Origin: Acanthaster planci
Taxonomy: Eukaryota > Echinodermata > Asteroidea > Valvatida > Acanthasteridae
Length of the DNA: 42,275 nucleotides
Reading direction: 5' to 3'
Assembly: GCF_001949145.1 (NCBI RefSeq)
Contig: NW_019091581.1
Location: forward strand, 132,804-175,078
Below the pieces are notes generated by a model, which did not search any database, was not told the origin of the DNA, and saw only the letters and a list, made by a program, of their open reading frames with translations. Every line of letters starts with the position of its first letter. The first letter of the stretch is position 1. Both the position numbers and the translations under genes were made by a program. Shown here piece after piece: positions 12,524 through 23,265 of this stretch.

Positions 12524-15500
12524 CTTCAGATAACACAAAAGAGCAAAATCAGTCTTGACTGCGGGTTCAGGTTAGCGTACAATAGCTGAAGTCTTTTAGG
12601 CACCGGGGGGTTGAAAGGAAAAGTGTTTTGCAACTTAGAGATGCCATCCAGTGGGGTAACCACACTGTGTGAAACACTCTTTTCATGTCAGACACATACA
12701 ACTAATTTTCTTCCACGGCCGCACAGGTTATACCTAGCAAGTAACAGGCAAGCAGTGAATATGCCTAGGCTAGGTCTACATCGCTAACTTTAAGTCCCCT
12801 TCTCTTCACCCTCTCTCCTTCATCAACAACAAGTGAGGTTTACAAGACAGCACAGACGTACCATGCAACAACACAATGCATGTACAGTATTTACTGTCAA
12901 GAACTCCTGAGCCTTAGATGACAAAGCACCATGCTCCCATTATGCATCTCTTCCCCCCACGGATTAAGAAGAGACAATTTCGAGGACAAGTTTTGAATGC
13001 GATCAACTATCGGTGACAGGAAGGATCTGTTGTCACCTCTGAGTGTCTGCCTTTTGTGCCAAAACCACACGTGCCAAAACCACAACTTAACGCGTGCCAG
13101 TTGGCTCAATATCATGCCAGCTCTCTCTCACTTGGCACATACCCCACTTCAGGCTATGACTTGACCGAGGTCTTATTAGAAGTTACATTCATATCAAGGC
13201 CTCAAATCCAAATAGACAGCCAGAGCCTTTAAGTGGGATTCACACCGCCACTGGTACTGTATCCTAAACCAAACTAAAGGTTTGAGCAATGGCATCCTTT
13301 GGAAGTCCAAAAAAAGAGAACATACAGGTTAATGGGTCTAGCACCCAGACTCACCTGTAATGAGCGTCGGTGTGTTTGGCTCTGAGCTGATGGAGCTGTC
13401 CAGCAGGGCCACTGCATCGCTGTCTTGCTGGAAGACGCAACGTCGATCGCGGTTGCGGTTGACGTCCATGGGCAACGAGACTGTGGAGATGTAGGGCGGG
13501 GGCTGTTCAGTTGGAATGTGCTGCTCATCCTTGGCAAACCTGACAAATCAAGAAAAACGCATGCAGGATTGTTTCACATCACATAGAGTGTAAATTCTGC
13601 TGTATTCCTGTCATCAAGAAAACTTGGAAAAATGCTCAGTTTTTCCCCCACTTTAGGAAAACTCCTTCAAGCTGGATTCTGGGGGAGGGGGGGTAACGAT
13701 TTCCTTGACAGGCTGTCTTCACCACGGATAACCTTGATCCTGTGTGAGTCCACACAATGTCATATGATCCTACAATATGTACACTTCTTTGCTTGGAGGG
13801 TCCACACTTGATATGTGAGTACAACTAACAAAGCAAAGGTACTTTAAGCATGAAAACCACAGTTCAGCCAATTACAGACCTTCAACAGCCTCATCCAAAG
13901 GACTTATACTTAGCTATAGACCTCTCATATCCATATCAAAATCCAACAGGATGAAGGAATTTAGAGCCCAGCCACCATTATTGTACATGGGGTTTGATGC
14001 ACGTAGAAAGTTCCAGCACAATAGGAAGATGTTCCACTTAATTCCAGCAAAGTGGTGGATTTTGAAGGGTTTGGGAGGTCCTTAGCGGAAACCTCATGGA
14101 CATTAGTGTTAATGTCCCTAAAACCTACTAAACCTCGACTGAATAGGGCTATGCTGCATCAGGTCAGATATCACTTAAAGGGTTGTGTCTGAGGACTCAC
14201 GAGTATGGGGGTGGGGGTTCTCTGTAGACAGCGCCGTCAATGTCATCCAGATTGGGGGGAGGCGGGGGACCAGTCCCGGGCTCAAAGTCCACCATGTTGC
14301 CCTCTCTCATCTGCTGGGCTCCTGAGCAGACACAAGAACAAAATAAATCACTGAGGTCAAAAGAATGTCACGAATAACCGGAAAATACCAGAATTACCCT
14401 TAAATTAGAGTCTCTTTAAAGTTACCAAAATCTGGATTAGCAACATTTGTCTGTTAGTGAACATATCCACCAACAATCTGTACGAGAAACTACATCAGTA
14501 CTATACAGTCTCACTTGGCCATAGGGCATTTTGAAGTTTGTCATTCCCAAGGCGAATTTACATGGACAGTTTGATTCCTCCCACTTCAAAAAGAAAGGCT
14601 AATTCATTCATTCATTGTGGAAAAATGTCTTGCCCAGGGACACAATACCCCCACTGCAGTCCAACAGGCTCAGTATGAGCCCACAAAGTGTAGAATTAGT
14701 ATTCGTCCATTACAACGATGGCATGAAGAGTGTGACGCCGCACTTACTGTATCGTAGATAAGCCATTCTCTTCTGTCTCATGCGGTACACCATAAACAGC
14801 ATCATACCCAACAGAATAAAGGAAGTCAGCATGGTCAGCACCCAGCGCATGTTATCTGACACGTCCACTGTGGAAGCGGATGAGGGGGGAAAAAAAATTC
14901 TCCTAAATCCAGTATCCCACAAACGTGTCAAGTTGGCAGTGACGACAAGCCATAAACAACATAACATAACCAGTATTTAGTTAATGTATGGCCTAGTGGC
15001 TCAGGTCATGATACCGGTGTCAGTAGGGGCTACCAACTCACCTGAATACATTTGCCAAGATATTTCCTACAAACCTCTCGGGAAACCAATGAACATATAG
15101 TGCTTGCAACACTACTCCAAATCATAGAAGAACCCAATGTTACACAGTGAAGGCAGTTTGGGACTCTAGTGACACAATATGAAATGCATAAGCCATGGTC
15201 ATCCTTGGCACAGAGGGTTTGCATGGCTGCCATCTTGCAGGCCAATGCTTTTGATCCACAGGCTGTGCACAAAGGAGGTTTCCCTGTGGAACAGAAGAAC
15301 TGCCCTGAGCAGCTACCATGCAAAGCCTCTATTGGCATGCTTCTTTCGAACCAGAAAATCGAAATATTTTTATAAATCTACTACAAACCCTTGAAATTGC
15401 ATCTTTATTTCAATTAACCTTATTTTGAATTTTTGTTTTGCCATTTTAACCCATATTTGGGCAGTTTTTGTTTTTTATGCTAATGCATATTTCCATATTC

Positions 15501-18500
15501 ATGAGCAGAACTATGATGTCATCCAAGGCACTGAGTCTCAATGTTTCACTGATTTGTGCATGAACAATTTCTTGATTTTTTTAACCACTGCTATGGCAGA
15601 TTTTATTTTCTTTGGCAATTTATTGCTGTGTAAGTATATGGCAATAATCCAGCAAAATCCTTTTCACAGAAATGTTTCCAGATAGCAAATTTGGGATTCA
15701 CAATTTAAACATGAAAACATGCAACCTGAACCATGTCTTTCTGGAGTTACATCAAAGCAAAAGCACCCTCATTTGTTCAGAAATGCTTGGTCAATTTTTA
15801 ATGTTTGAAAAAAGTGCACTATTCAGTTCACCCAACTCAAACACGATGTCAAACAGTCTTCATACATGGAAGAAGAGTACAGAGATACACACAAAGTGAT
15901 TCTAAGAAAATCCTTTAATCAGTGCTGTTAGCCTGTGTCCAAATCAAAAGGCTACAACTGAGAAAAACACTTATGTCAATGGGAATTAGCCATAGCCACT
16001 AACCAATAGCTTCCACGAACACAAGTGTTTAAAGCAGTTCAAGCCACAGCTATAACTTTCAGATACAAGCACATCTTGTCCCAGACAACCACTCTGCAAC
16101 CTTGTGGCCCTACCACAAACTAGGGCAAAATGTGAAATCCAGTTCATCAGTGTTGAGGACTTGTGGTAACGTTATTCACATTTACAGAGTGTGCCTCATA
16201 AACCAGAAACTGGCAAGGCACTGGTACATGTATTTAGCGGTGCCTGAGATTAGGGTTAGGTTAACTAGTCCATTATCCCTAACTACTTAAGCATTCTTTG
16301 GTAAGATGCTGCCTCACTCTGCAAAAAAAGACCACTCTCACCTTGCCTGCAGCGTGTACGGGCAGCCAACGTTAGCAGAGATATCACCCATTGATTGGTC
16401 TTTGATCTTACATGTACCTCCAATTCCTTCAAATGGACATTTGTCTCATTGATTTTTAAAAAGGGCTGTATTTTCATTTAGCGTTTAGTAGTTTGTATAT
16501 TATTATCTGGGGTACTGATAGCTGTGTGGGATTATGAACACTTTGTAAATTACACTTTTACTTCTGTACCAATAATCAACCATAGTTTAGGCAGCCATTT
16601 GTAGGAAAAACATGACTGTGACATCAAAAGAGCCGACTTTATTCTCTAACTGCCTTCTTGTAAGAATTGGCTGAAGTCTTAATCCTGACCTGTGTAATCT
16701 GTCGAGGGATGTATCACTGAAATTGACTGCAAAACTATTTCTATTTGCATGGCAGGTAATTTACGTTAAATAAATAATCCCTCCTGAAAATTAAAAAAAA
16801 ATGCAAGTGTATGAATGCCATCATCGATGGTATTGACCAAAGATCGTATAGCGCCGAAGGCGCAAGATGGATAACTCTGCCCAAAAGGTGTAATTACCAT
16901 GGGCGCCATTTGAGCAAGTGATACGCCTGCGTGGTTTACGGTAATGCTTCCGCACAGGCTCACCAGGTGCATGTGCCTGCCGCGGCGCCTGCATCTATGC
17001 AGTAATGTGCACTGCGCAGGCGTATGGTGCCTGCGTAATTACAATGTTTTACATGTATTCGCAGTGAAGTTCTCCATCTTGCACCCCTATGCGGCGCTAT
17101 ACAATCTTTGGTATTGACAACCTGGTACCACATTCCAGCACAAGTGCATTTGGTGAGTCATAGCATTCGATGACAGCACCCATGAAAACCGTCCACAAGC
17201 CCAGCGCCACCGTAGTAATGCTTTCTAATTTTGCTCGCAGAATTACCCTATAATGGATACACCAATACATGCATATCTACTGTGCTGCCGAACATACCCC
17301 ATGTGTCTGACTGGTGCCCAGACCCCCCTCTGGCTAAAATGTTTGAAGATCTTGCAACGAGGCATTTGGGTTTAGTTTTGGAATGTTAAGAGGGACAGGA
17401 AAACTCTTACGGCCTTTCTCATCTCCGTTGCCACCGTCCGTGCAGATGTACTGGCAGCACTCCTCCGGGTCGGGCCGGTAGAGCTCGCAGTGGGGCTTGG
17501 CGCACATGGTGGTCATGCACATCCCCGGCCGGCCTTCAATGCAGCGGCAGGAGGTACAGGCGTCATGGCCAGGGGGCACATAGCGGTCCCCCTCCCAGAC
17601 TGTGTTACCCTTGCGGTCCAGGCAAACCATCTCGGCATCTATTTGAAACATGGATGGGGTGTGTTAAAACCCTTGCCTACAACCCAGTAACTTCAATTGT
17701 GATCAAAAAACCCATCTTCATGTGGAAAACTAATACCCATGTTTGAATGACCTTGACCTTTGACTTATCGATAGGCTTCCAGAGGTAACCAAGACCAACC
17801 CACTTATTAAGTTGAAGTTTGGTGTTTCTAGTCCTTGAGCTATAATGGAAAAATATTTTTATTGTTTCATCTATAATGACCTTGACCTTTAACCTGTTGG
17901 GTCCAGAATCAATAGAATTTCTCAAGGAGGTACTACTGAAGGCCAGCCAAAGTTTGCCCAACACTGGTTGGCAATGTCTATGGCTGTGATGTACAAAGAG
18001 AAAGTTCTGTATGACTCAGAGGCTTCAAACTGTGTCGTGTTTCATTTGCTCACCTTGCGCACAGAGGAACCCTGCCCTTTCGGTGCACAGCTGAAGTGAC
18101 AGCTCCCACGGCGAAGCCTGCTGTTCAACTCTGCCACTGGCCAACCCCATGACCACGCAAAGCTTGTCCTCTCCTCCCAACTCCTCCCCATCCCCAGGGG
18201 GCTCCAGCCCCATCCAGCTTAGGTCCTCCTGGTCGCTGGCCAGGCCCACCAGCTCCCAGTCGCTGGCATTTGGCTGTGCTCCACCGACCCGCCGCATCTC
18301 GTAGCCCAGCCACCACTTCTGGCCAGCCTGCCCGAGCAGGATGGTACCAGTCAGGTACTGCAGTTCCTTGGTGGAGGCCGGGGCTAGGCTGCTGCCCGTG
18401 GTGGTGCAGTAGTCTAGTGCACTCTGCTGGACCAGGGCCGTGCTAAAGGAGTGGAAACAGGTCTGGCTGGGCTCATAGAGGTTCCAGCCCTCCATGCACA

Positions 18501-21500
18501 CTGCACCTAACAAGGTAAATGTTGAATAATATGTAAATAATGAATGTTTATGACTGCAGTAGTAAGACTAATTTCATGAAGTGAAATGAAATGTTCCATC
18601 CCACAAGGCAAAGCAAAGTGGAATGGAACATTTCTTGTCACCAAAGGCAATTTTTACCATTGCAGGAATGTTAATTATTTATGATTTGTTTTATACAAGA
18701 CCTGCATAAAGTCTTGTGTTGCGGGGTTCTGGCCAGGATAAACTTAAAGGATAGGAGCATATATGGGAAGGGGGACTGGACATTATTTGACAGCCGAGGG
18801 AGCTGTTCAATATTTATTATTTTAAAGACAACAGCCGTGATTAACCCTAACACTCCTCAGTCCTCCAACAGGTGAAGGATTGAGGAGGGTTAGGGTTAAA
18901 GCAACCATCACCTCCATTCAATCAGTCATTGTAAAAAGTAAAATGGTCAGTTTGAGACCAACTTCTACCCTTTTTCCACTTTTTTTCAGGGACAGGGCTT
19001 CGCTTTGTGTGTTTGTTCCACCTTTGCTTGGGGAGGGGCAAATGTTTAATAAACAATGGGATATATAATCCATGTTTCATAACTGTAACAGTTGTATTAT
19101 ACATCTAGTTGTTCTTTTTCAGAAGCTCCATGGTACAAAATAGTTTTGGTGTGCATCAATGGAAAATAACTAGTTATACATGTACGTCCGTGTTTATTTT
19201 ATTTTTTAAAACTTCAATACGAACAGGTTCTTGTTTCTTTCATATACATGTACAAAAACAGGCATGCCTACTTAAGAATTAACATAGCATTGTTCACCTA
19301 TCATTGTTTGTTCTGTCTTGCTGGGTTCTGAAACTTTTGTCAAAAAGAAGTCACCATCACTCCAAATTTATTCTCATTATCACAACGTTATGGGCTACAC
19401 TGTGACTGGAACCAGTCTAGTGAAATGAAATTCTATTCAGCGACTTGTAATCAATGATCCACCAATCAGATGACAGGGATGTACGAACTGTAGTGCACCT
19501 TAAGCCTGTTCGATATGACGATATTTCACGGTATTTCGATATGATGTTGATGTCAGATATCGTATCGTTCGTAAAAACACATATCGCGATATCGTGCAAA
19601 TCAATAGGTCGAAAAATTATTGTGATAAGCTCCAAACGATGTACTGTACATGCACATAGGGAAGTCAATGCACCACGGATTGAGCCCTGCATTTCAGTCA
19701 CACAAATACTCCACTGAAAACCTCAAACCACAAAGTCTTTGTTGGCCCCAAGCACTTGCAAGGGTCTTACAAGTGTTAGGGGGCGAACCAAGCCAACAGA
19801 CTGTATGCACATGTAATGTATTGTACAGTACACTCCAGCTACACGTAAGTTGGCTCTCTCACTCGGGACTCAAGATTGTCATACCGCGCCCGGGTGCCGC
19901 ACACGCACATGGCCGTTTTCCAATACTCAACTTCGTCTCCATTTCAGGCTTCGTCTCCAACACCAATTCCCGATTGTGAGCCTGAAGCATTTCAATTAAA
20001 TTGAAGAACTGTAATGTTTGGCTCTTTTGCATCTTACTTGATGTTTAGTGCCACTATCAAACTCGCTATTGCGCTTACAACTTCAAAGTCAGGTAGTAAA
20101 CAAACAGGTGAAGCCTGAACTGAGACAAAGTCGAGTATTGGAAAACAGCCTACATGTTAAGTTCGTTCAATAAGGCGACCCCCAAAATGGTTAGAGTGCA
20201 TGCATGTAGCCCAAGAAGGGTCCCTGGTATTGATGTACTCAACCACGTGCATGCATCAGTCGGGCAGTGTGGGGCTTGTCGCTTGACACTTCTAGGCAAC
20301 CGAAGTAAAGGAAACCGATATCGCAGCGCAATATTTTTATTGCCGACTTACAAGAAGGATTTTTTGTGATCTTGTAGAAAAGGGACCGAGTGAAACATGC
20401 CTACTTATGAGAAATAAATGACAATTTAGAAATGAGGTGAGGGCATCAATACCAGTAGCCCCTCTAGTAGCACGCATGTGCTCTGTCCATTTGGGGGGTT
20501 GCCTTAATGAGCGAACTTTACCGCTACTGTGTGTGGGGAAATGGCTTTTTCTGTACGGTGCCATGATATGATATATGATAATTTAATGTCCACCATTTCC
20601 ATGTTGAAATTTGCTTTCCACCAACATAATAAGAGTTCTAAATGTAGAAATAATACATAGGCCTGTACATCTTTCTTTTTTTTTAACATGGCACTCGAGA
20701 CATGGTGATTTCGGTCGTGTTTATTTTATGAATGGAAAATTACATCATCGTGATAATGTCATTATATATAATAATATATATAATATATATTTTTTCATAT
20801 CGCAATATGAAAACAACTGAATATCGAACAGGCTTAGTACCCATACATGTATAGCACTTTCCAAAGTACCAAAGAAAGGAGGGGAGGGAAACAGGCAATT
20901 ATTCCTTTTTTTTTTAAGAATGAGAAAAAGCCCATTTCTTGGTCTGTTTCATTTCCCTTTCTTCCCAAAGTAAGTATAAAGCCCCAAGAAGAAGCTTCAA
21001 ACATTAGAAAAGCCAGAAAAGATTTACATTGAATATTTCTATATTATTGGACCCCCCCCAAAAACAAATTTTGTTTCCCTAAAAAGTTTGGTTCTGGATC
21101 TGCTTGCCAACTACCTCAAAGCACTTTCTAATTGTTAACTGAATCATCAGGCAAAACCAGTTAGAGGTCAGTGTCAGCGCACACACTGTCTCTACCCTCA
21201 CAAGAACATTTATACTCCCGGGAGGAGACAGGTTGGTAGGGGTGAAGTGACTTGCCCAAACATCACAACTTATAACCTGCTGCTGGGTTCAAACTATAGA
21301 TGTACCTCCCACCTCAGAACGGGGAGCACAAACAGACCCTACATGTAAATCCTGGGATTTAGCAGTGCAAGCCAGTTGCAAGCAGCTTCAACATGGTTCC
21401 TTCTAGGATTGCAATATCTGCTTGTCTCTTCTCATATGGTAAAAAACGCCTGTCCGCTGCCAGCGAACTTTTCATTAACTGTTATCCCTTGGTTCTATCA

Positions 21501-23104
21501 GAGCCTATTTCTGTCACACCCTGTGCTATGGATGATTATAAAAATTTATTTACCCGTGTTAGAAACTGGGAAAAATGGGGGTTTGTAGTAAAACTGCCAG
21601 TCCTCAGGACAGGTGGCTCCTGAACACCTCTTCATAACCACTAGCAGACAGTACTATTTCAGCCCAAACCACACTTTTGAATAAAAGGCCAGGTACAGTT
21701 CGGTCCATTTTAAAAAATTACAGCCAAACACTGTAAAGAAAAGTCTCTTGACATTCACATGAAAAATATTTGGGTGGCACACGTATTCCTAACCGCAACC
21801 TCGTATCCGAGGTTGTGCACAGCAGTCAAGTTTCAGCTCAATACATGGTTCAATGCACAGCTTCGGATTCTGTTGGTCACATTAGTCTACACACCGACAG
21901 TCCTAAACTTTTCAGTGAGACTACATGTACATGTATGTCAGAGGTCCAGACAGCACTACGGTGCTATCCCAACTGAATATTGAACAGACTTGATGACTTC
22001 GGGGAACAACTTGAATAGGATTGCCACTGATGGAAAGGAGCTCAGCTTACCTGTGTGGGGCACATCCCAGCCAGTCAAGTCTGGATTGGGAGCTGCAGTC
22101 CGGTTGGTTGAGCTCCCTGGCAGGCCAGGGAGAGCATCTGATGCTTGGAGAACTGTCAACATAACATGAAAGTCTCATTAGCTCTACAACATCCAACAAT
22201 GACCGACACCAATCAAAGAGAATTCCATATGGGACCACTACTATTTTTCAGTGTTATACATGACAGGTTTACCCAATTTTTATTTTTCAAACCTCATCTC
22301 CCAGTTTCTAAACCTCTTTTCCCATAACAATAATAGACACACCCTTTTAAACTTGTTGGCATTTGCGACACTCAAATATTGCGATAGCCCAATGAGGCCA
22401 AATAGCTTTTGGCCACCAATAAAAGAAAGGAGAGAAATACGATCCAATAAGAACATGAAAAATTTTTCCAGGTACGTGTACATCTGTTATTCATAAACTG
22501 TCAAGTTTGAGGGCAAACCGTGCTGGTTTCTTTTTTTTGGGGGGGGGTGTATTGGTTCATGAATATTTGTTTTCTTATTTACTATGCAGCAACCTTGGGC
22601 AAAGTGGGCCTTTCTGTATCATATCTTGTGGGTTACACTAAGAGCTTCATTTGTGATTCTAGTTGGGAAATCATCATTCATGGTGGACTGCAAAAGGCAA
22701 GTTAAATCTCATTCTAGGTTGACATCACTGAGACTATAAACACCGGGAATCAGAGCTGGACATTTATTATATTTCACAAATTCCACTGTTTCAATTCAAA
22801 GTGAAAAGTGGGCACATTTGAGAGTTTCAGGATGGTTAGGGGCATGAAATCTGAGGATTCTGATTAGGGACTCCACCAACGCCAACCACGTCCAAATGTT
22901 AAAAGGTGCGATTCACCAAAACTGACTGTACCCTTTAGCATACAGTCATGTACAGTATATACCTGTACATGTACGTGTAGGCCTACGTAAACAGATTAAG
23001 CCACAGCAACATCGTGAATAGGACAACGCGAAAATGACAATTCCAATAACATTTTTACCTTGCAAAATGAGACATATGCAGAGCCGACAAACGAATTCTT
23101 TCAT
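12360..23104 (-). CDS. DGCR2: DGCR2/IDD-like C-type lectin-VWC membrane receptor, eight exons
   Basis: The spliced frame joins 23104-23059, 22152-22051, 18506-18054, 17638-17411, 14867-14748, 14321-14201, 13539-13355 and 12523-12360, which is 1419 nt or 472 residues. All junctions have AG/GT and matching phases. Order of parts: signal peptide (about 1-22), short linker (23-50), C-type lectin domain (about 53-200), VWC domain (about 206-267), transmembrane helix (about 285-303) with RMRQKR stop-transfer, and a tail with PPPPY (352-356), PPPY (370-373) and C-terminal SINTTV. This order, the FMVYRMRQKR boundary, the PPPY tail and a terminal NT-V PDZ ligand match vertebrate DGCR2 (about 550 residues), a surface protein linked to neural development. 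The N-terminal LDL-receptor class A module of vertebrate DGCR2 is not found. PPxY motifs bind WW domains such as those of NEDD4-type ubiquitin ligases. The name is assigned from architecture and motifs, not from a search. Confidence 0.85.
12524..14200 (-). other. DGCR2: DGCR2-like introns 6 and 7 (around exon 7)
   Basis: Intron 7 is 12524-13354 and intron 6 is 13540-14200. No additional exon, RNA or clear mobile element is recognised. Several short G or C homopolymer runs occur. Confidence 0.5.
13355..13539 (-). CDS. DGCR2: DGCR2-like exon 7: cytoplasmic tail with PPPY
   Basis: 185 nt, phase 2 in and phase 1 out, acceptor TTTGTCAG and donor ACAG|GTGAGT. It begins FAKDEQHIPTEQPPPYIS, giving a second PPxY motif, then an acidic/serine segment (DSDAVALLDSSISSEP) that may be phosphorylated. 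Confidence 0.86.
14201..14321 (-). CDS. DGCR2: DGCR2-like exon 6: cytoplasmic tail with PPPPY
   Basis: 121 nt, phase 1 in and phase 2 out, acceptor CTGCTCAG and donor ACTC|GTGAGT. The tail contains MVDFEPGTGPPPPPNLDDI and ends VYREPPPPY, a WW-domain-binding PPxY motif that is also present in vertebrate DGCR2. Confidence 0.87.
14600..14690 (-). repeat. Possible SINE fragment in intron 5
   Basis: The phrase ATGTCTTGCCCAGGGACACA corresponds to GTGACTTGCCCAA...CACAAC of the SINE at 21205 and GTGGCTTACC...CACAAC at 1600. An ATTC tetranucleotide run precedes it. Only the body is recognisable. Confidence 0.4.
14748..14867 (-). CDS. DGCR2: DGCR2-like exon 5: transmembrane segment
   Basis: 120 nt, phase 1 in and out, acceptor CTTCCACAG and donor TACA|GTAAGT. 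It encodes DVSDNMRW, then a 19-residue hydrophobic helix (VLTMLTSFILLGMMLFMV) and a basic YRMRQKR stop-transfer. The juxtamembrane FMVYRMRQKR closely resembles FMVHRLRQRR of vertebrate DGCR2. Confidence 0.9.
15421..15545 (+). repeat. Dispersed repeat shared with 25345-25490
   Basis: Both copies contain TTTTTGTTTTGC, a T-rich stretch, then the identical ATTTCCATATTCATGAGCA, a TGACGTCAT-like site and CTCAACG/CTCAATG. The family is unidentified and no termini are visible. Confidence 0.6.
16838..17110. mobile_element. hAT-type MITE with perfect 8-bp target duplication
   Basis: The 273-bp element begins CAAAGATCGTATAGCGCCG and ends CGGCGCTATACAATCTTTG, and the arms continue inward through GCAAGATGG/CCATCTTGC. 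GTATTGAC flanks it exactly on both sides (16830-16837, 17111-17118). An 8-bp duplication with CA.AG termini is diagnostic of hAT transposition. It lies inside DGCR2-like intron 4 and is GC-richer than the intron. It has no coding capacity. Confidence 0.93.
17411..17638 (-). CDS. DGCR2: DGCR2-like exon 4: von Willebrand C domain
   Basis: 228 nt, phase 1 in and out, acceptor TTTCAAATAG and donor GGCC|GTAAGA. Cysteines follow the VWC pattern: VCLDRKG, CTSCRC, GMC, TMC, PHC and EECCQYIC. The CxxCxC and CCxxxC signatures are both intact. It directly follows the lectin domain, as in vertebrate DGCR2. An acidic/glycine linker (TDGGNGDEKG) leads to the membrane. Confidence 0.93.
17639..18053 (-). other. 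DGCR2: DGCR2-like intron 3
   Basis: A 415-bp intron between the lectin and VWC exons. A phrase CCTTGACCTTTRAC occurs twice (near 17750 and 17881). Nothing else is recognised. Confidence 0.5.
18054..18506 (-). CDS. DGCR2: DGCR2-like exon 3: C-type lectin domain
   Basis: 453 nt, phase 1 in and out, acceptor TTGTTAG and donor CAAG|GTGAGC. It encodes one whole C-type lectin fold: opening C-x3-W (CMEGW), CFHSF, a helix with LDYC, the WWLGYEMRR strand in the WIGL position, and closing cysteines in LCVV, LQLC and FLC. The calcium/sugar motifs EPN/QPD and WND are absent, so classical calcium-dependent sugar binding is unlikely. GC content is much higher than in flanking introns. One N-A-S sequon is present. 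Confidence 0.92.
18588..18634. repeat. Short intronic hairpin
   Basis: The 17-bp arms GAAATGTTCCATCCCAC and GTGGAATGGAACATTTC pair with one mismatch across a 13-base loop. Confidence 0.7.
18841..18899. repeat. Intronic hairpin with 24-bp arms
   Basis: The arms at 18841-18864 and 18876-18899 pair at 22 of 24 positions (TTAACCCTAAC... / ...GTTAGGGTTAA) around an 11-base loop. It could be a palindromic transposon remnant or a small structured RNA; the sequence alone does not decide. Confidence 0.75.
19501..20836. mobile_element. Composite 1.3-kb DNA element with perfect 16-bp inverted ends
   Basis: The left end TAAGCCTGTTCGATAT (19501-19516) and right end ATATCGAACAGGCTTA (20821-20836) are exact inverse copies. 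Both ends are followed inward by CGATAT-rich sequence (19500-19600 and 20740-20830). Excluding the outer TA gives AGCC...GGCT with TA flanks, so the target duplication may be TA. No transposase frame is visible. A smaller inverted-repeat element is nested inside. Confidence 0.72.
19911..20150. mobile_element. Nested MITE inside the 1.3-kb element
   Basis: The left arm GGCCGTTTTCCAATACTCAA is inverse to TCGAGTATTGGAAAACAGCC at 20131-20150, and the pairing extends inward about 40 bp through TTTCAGGCTT / AAGCCTGAA. ACAT occurs directly outside the left end and, after one base, outside the right end, a possible 4-bp duplication. Confidence 0.75.
21205..21330 (-). repeat. Diverged tRNA-derived SINE fragment
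   Basis: The body TATACTCCCGGGAGGAGACA ... GGGGTGAAGTGACTTGCCC matches the SINE at 1500-1695. A degenerate B-box (AGTTTGAACCC on the minus strand) follows. Confidence 0.55.
22051..22152 (-). CDS. DGCR2: DGCR2-like exon 2: extracellular linker
   Basis: 102 nt between acceptor GTTGACAG and donor ACAG|GTAAGC, phase 1 in and out. It encodes a Pro/Ser/Asn-rich linker (LQASDALPGLPGSSTNRTA then DLTGWDVPHT) with an N-R-T glycosylation sequon. It joins the signal peptide to the lectin domain. In vertebrates this position follows the LDL-receptor class A module. Confidence 0.8.
22153..23058 (-). other. DGCR2: DGCR2-like intron 1
   Basis: A 906-bp intron between the proposed signal-peptide exon and the linker exon. 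No LDL-receptor class A exon is visible. A T8-G9 homopolymer junction occurs near 22533. Confidence 0.45.
23059..23104 (-). CDS. DGCR2: DGCR2-like exon 1: start codon and signal peptide
   Basis: ATG at 23104-23102 opens MKEFVCRLCICLILQ and the donor CAAG|GTAAAA follows (phase 1). Joined to exon 2 it gives VLQASDA, with a plausible signal-peptidase site after the alanine. The evidence is the hydrophobic core, the donor and the exact phase match. A different first exon further upstream remains possible. Confidence 0.6.
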
Positions 23105-23265
23105 TATGAAAAGATTCTATCTGCTTTCATGAAGACTATGTGCCCTTCTTTCTTGATAAAAAGACGCTGCAAACTAGTCATTTAGTTGAGAAAACATTCG
23201 CTTCCTCCTTCCCGTACGTCCTGTCATCAGCGTTAGCAATATTTTAAGCTTTGCATTCAAATTAT

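Larger units (their letters stand above)
14868..17410 (-). other. DGCR2: DGCR2-like intron 4
   Basis: A 2.5-kb intron between the VWC and transmembrane exons. It holds the dispersed repeat at 15421-15545 and the hAT-type MITE at 16838-17110. Nothing else is recognisable. Confidence 0.55.
18507..22050 (-). other. DGCR2: DGCR2-like intron 2
   Basis: A 3.5-kb intron. It contains two small hairpins, a 1.3-kb element with 16-bp inverted ends and a nested MITE, and a SINE fragment, all listed separately. I looked for a minus-strand LDL-receptor class A exon (C..DGSDE..C) and found none. Confidence 0.5.

Noticed and set aside
14868-14967. N-terminal extension of the transmembrane open frame
   Set aside because: It is read-through of the intron; the TTCCACAG acceptor and exon phase place the exon start at 14867.
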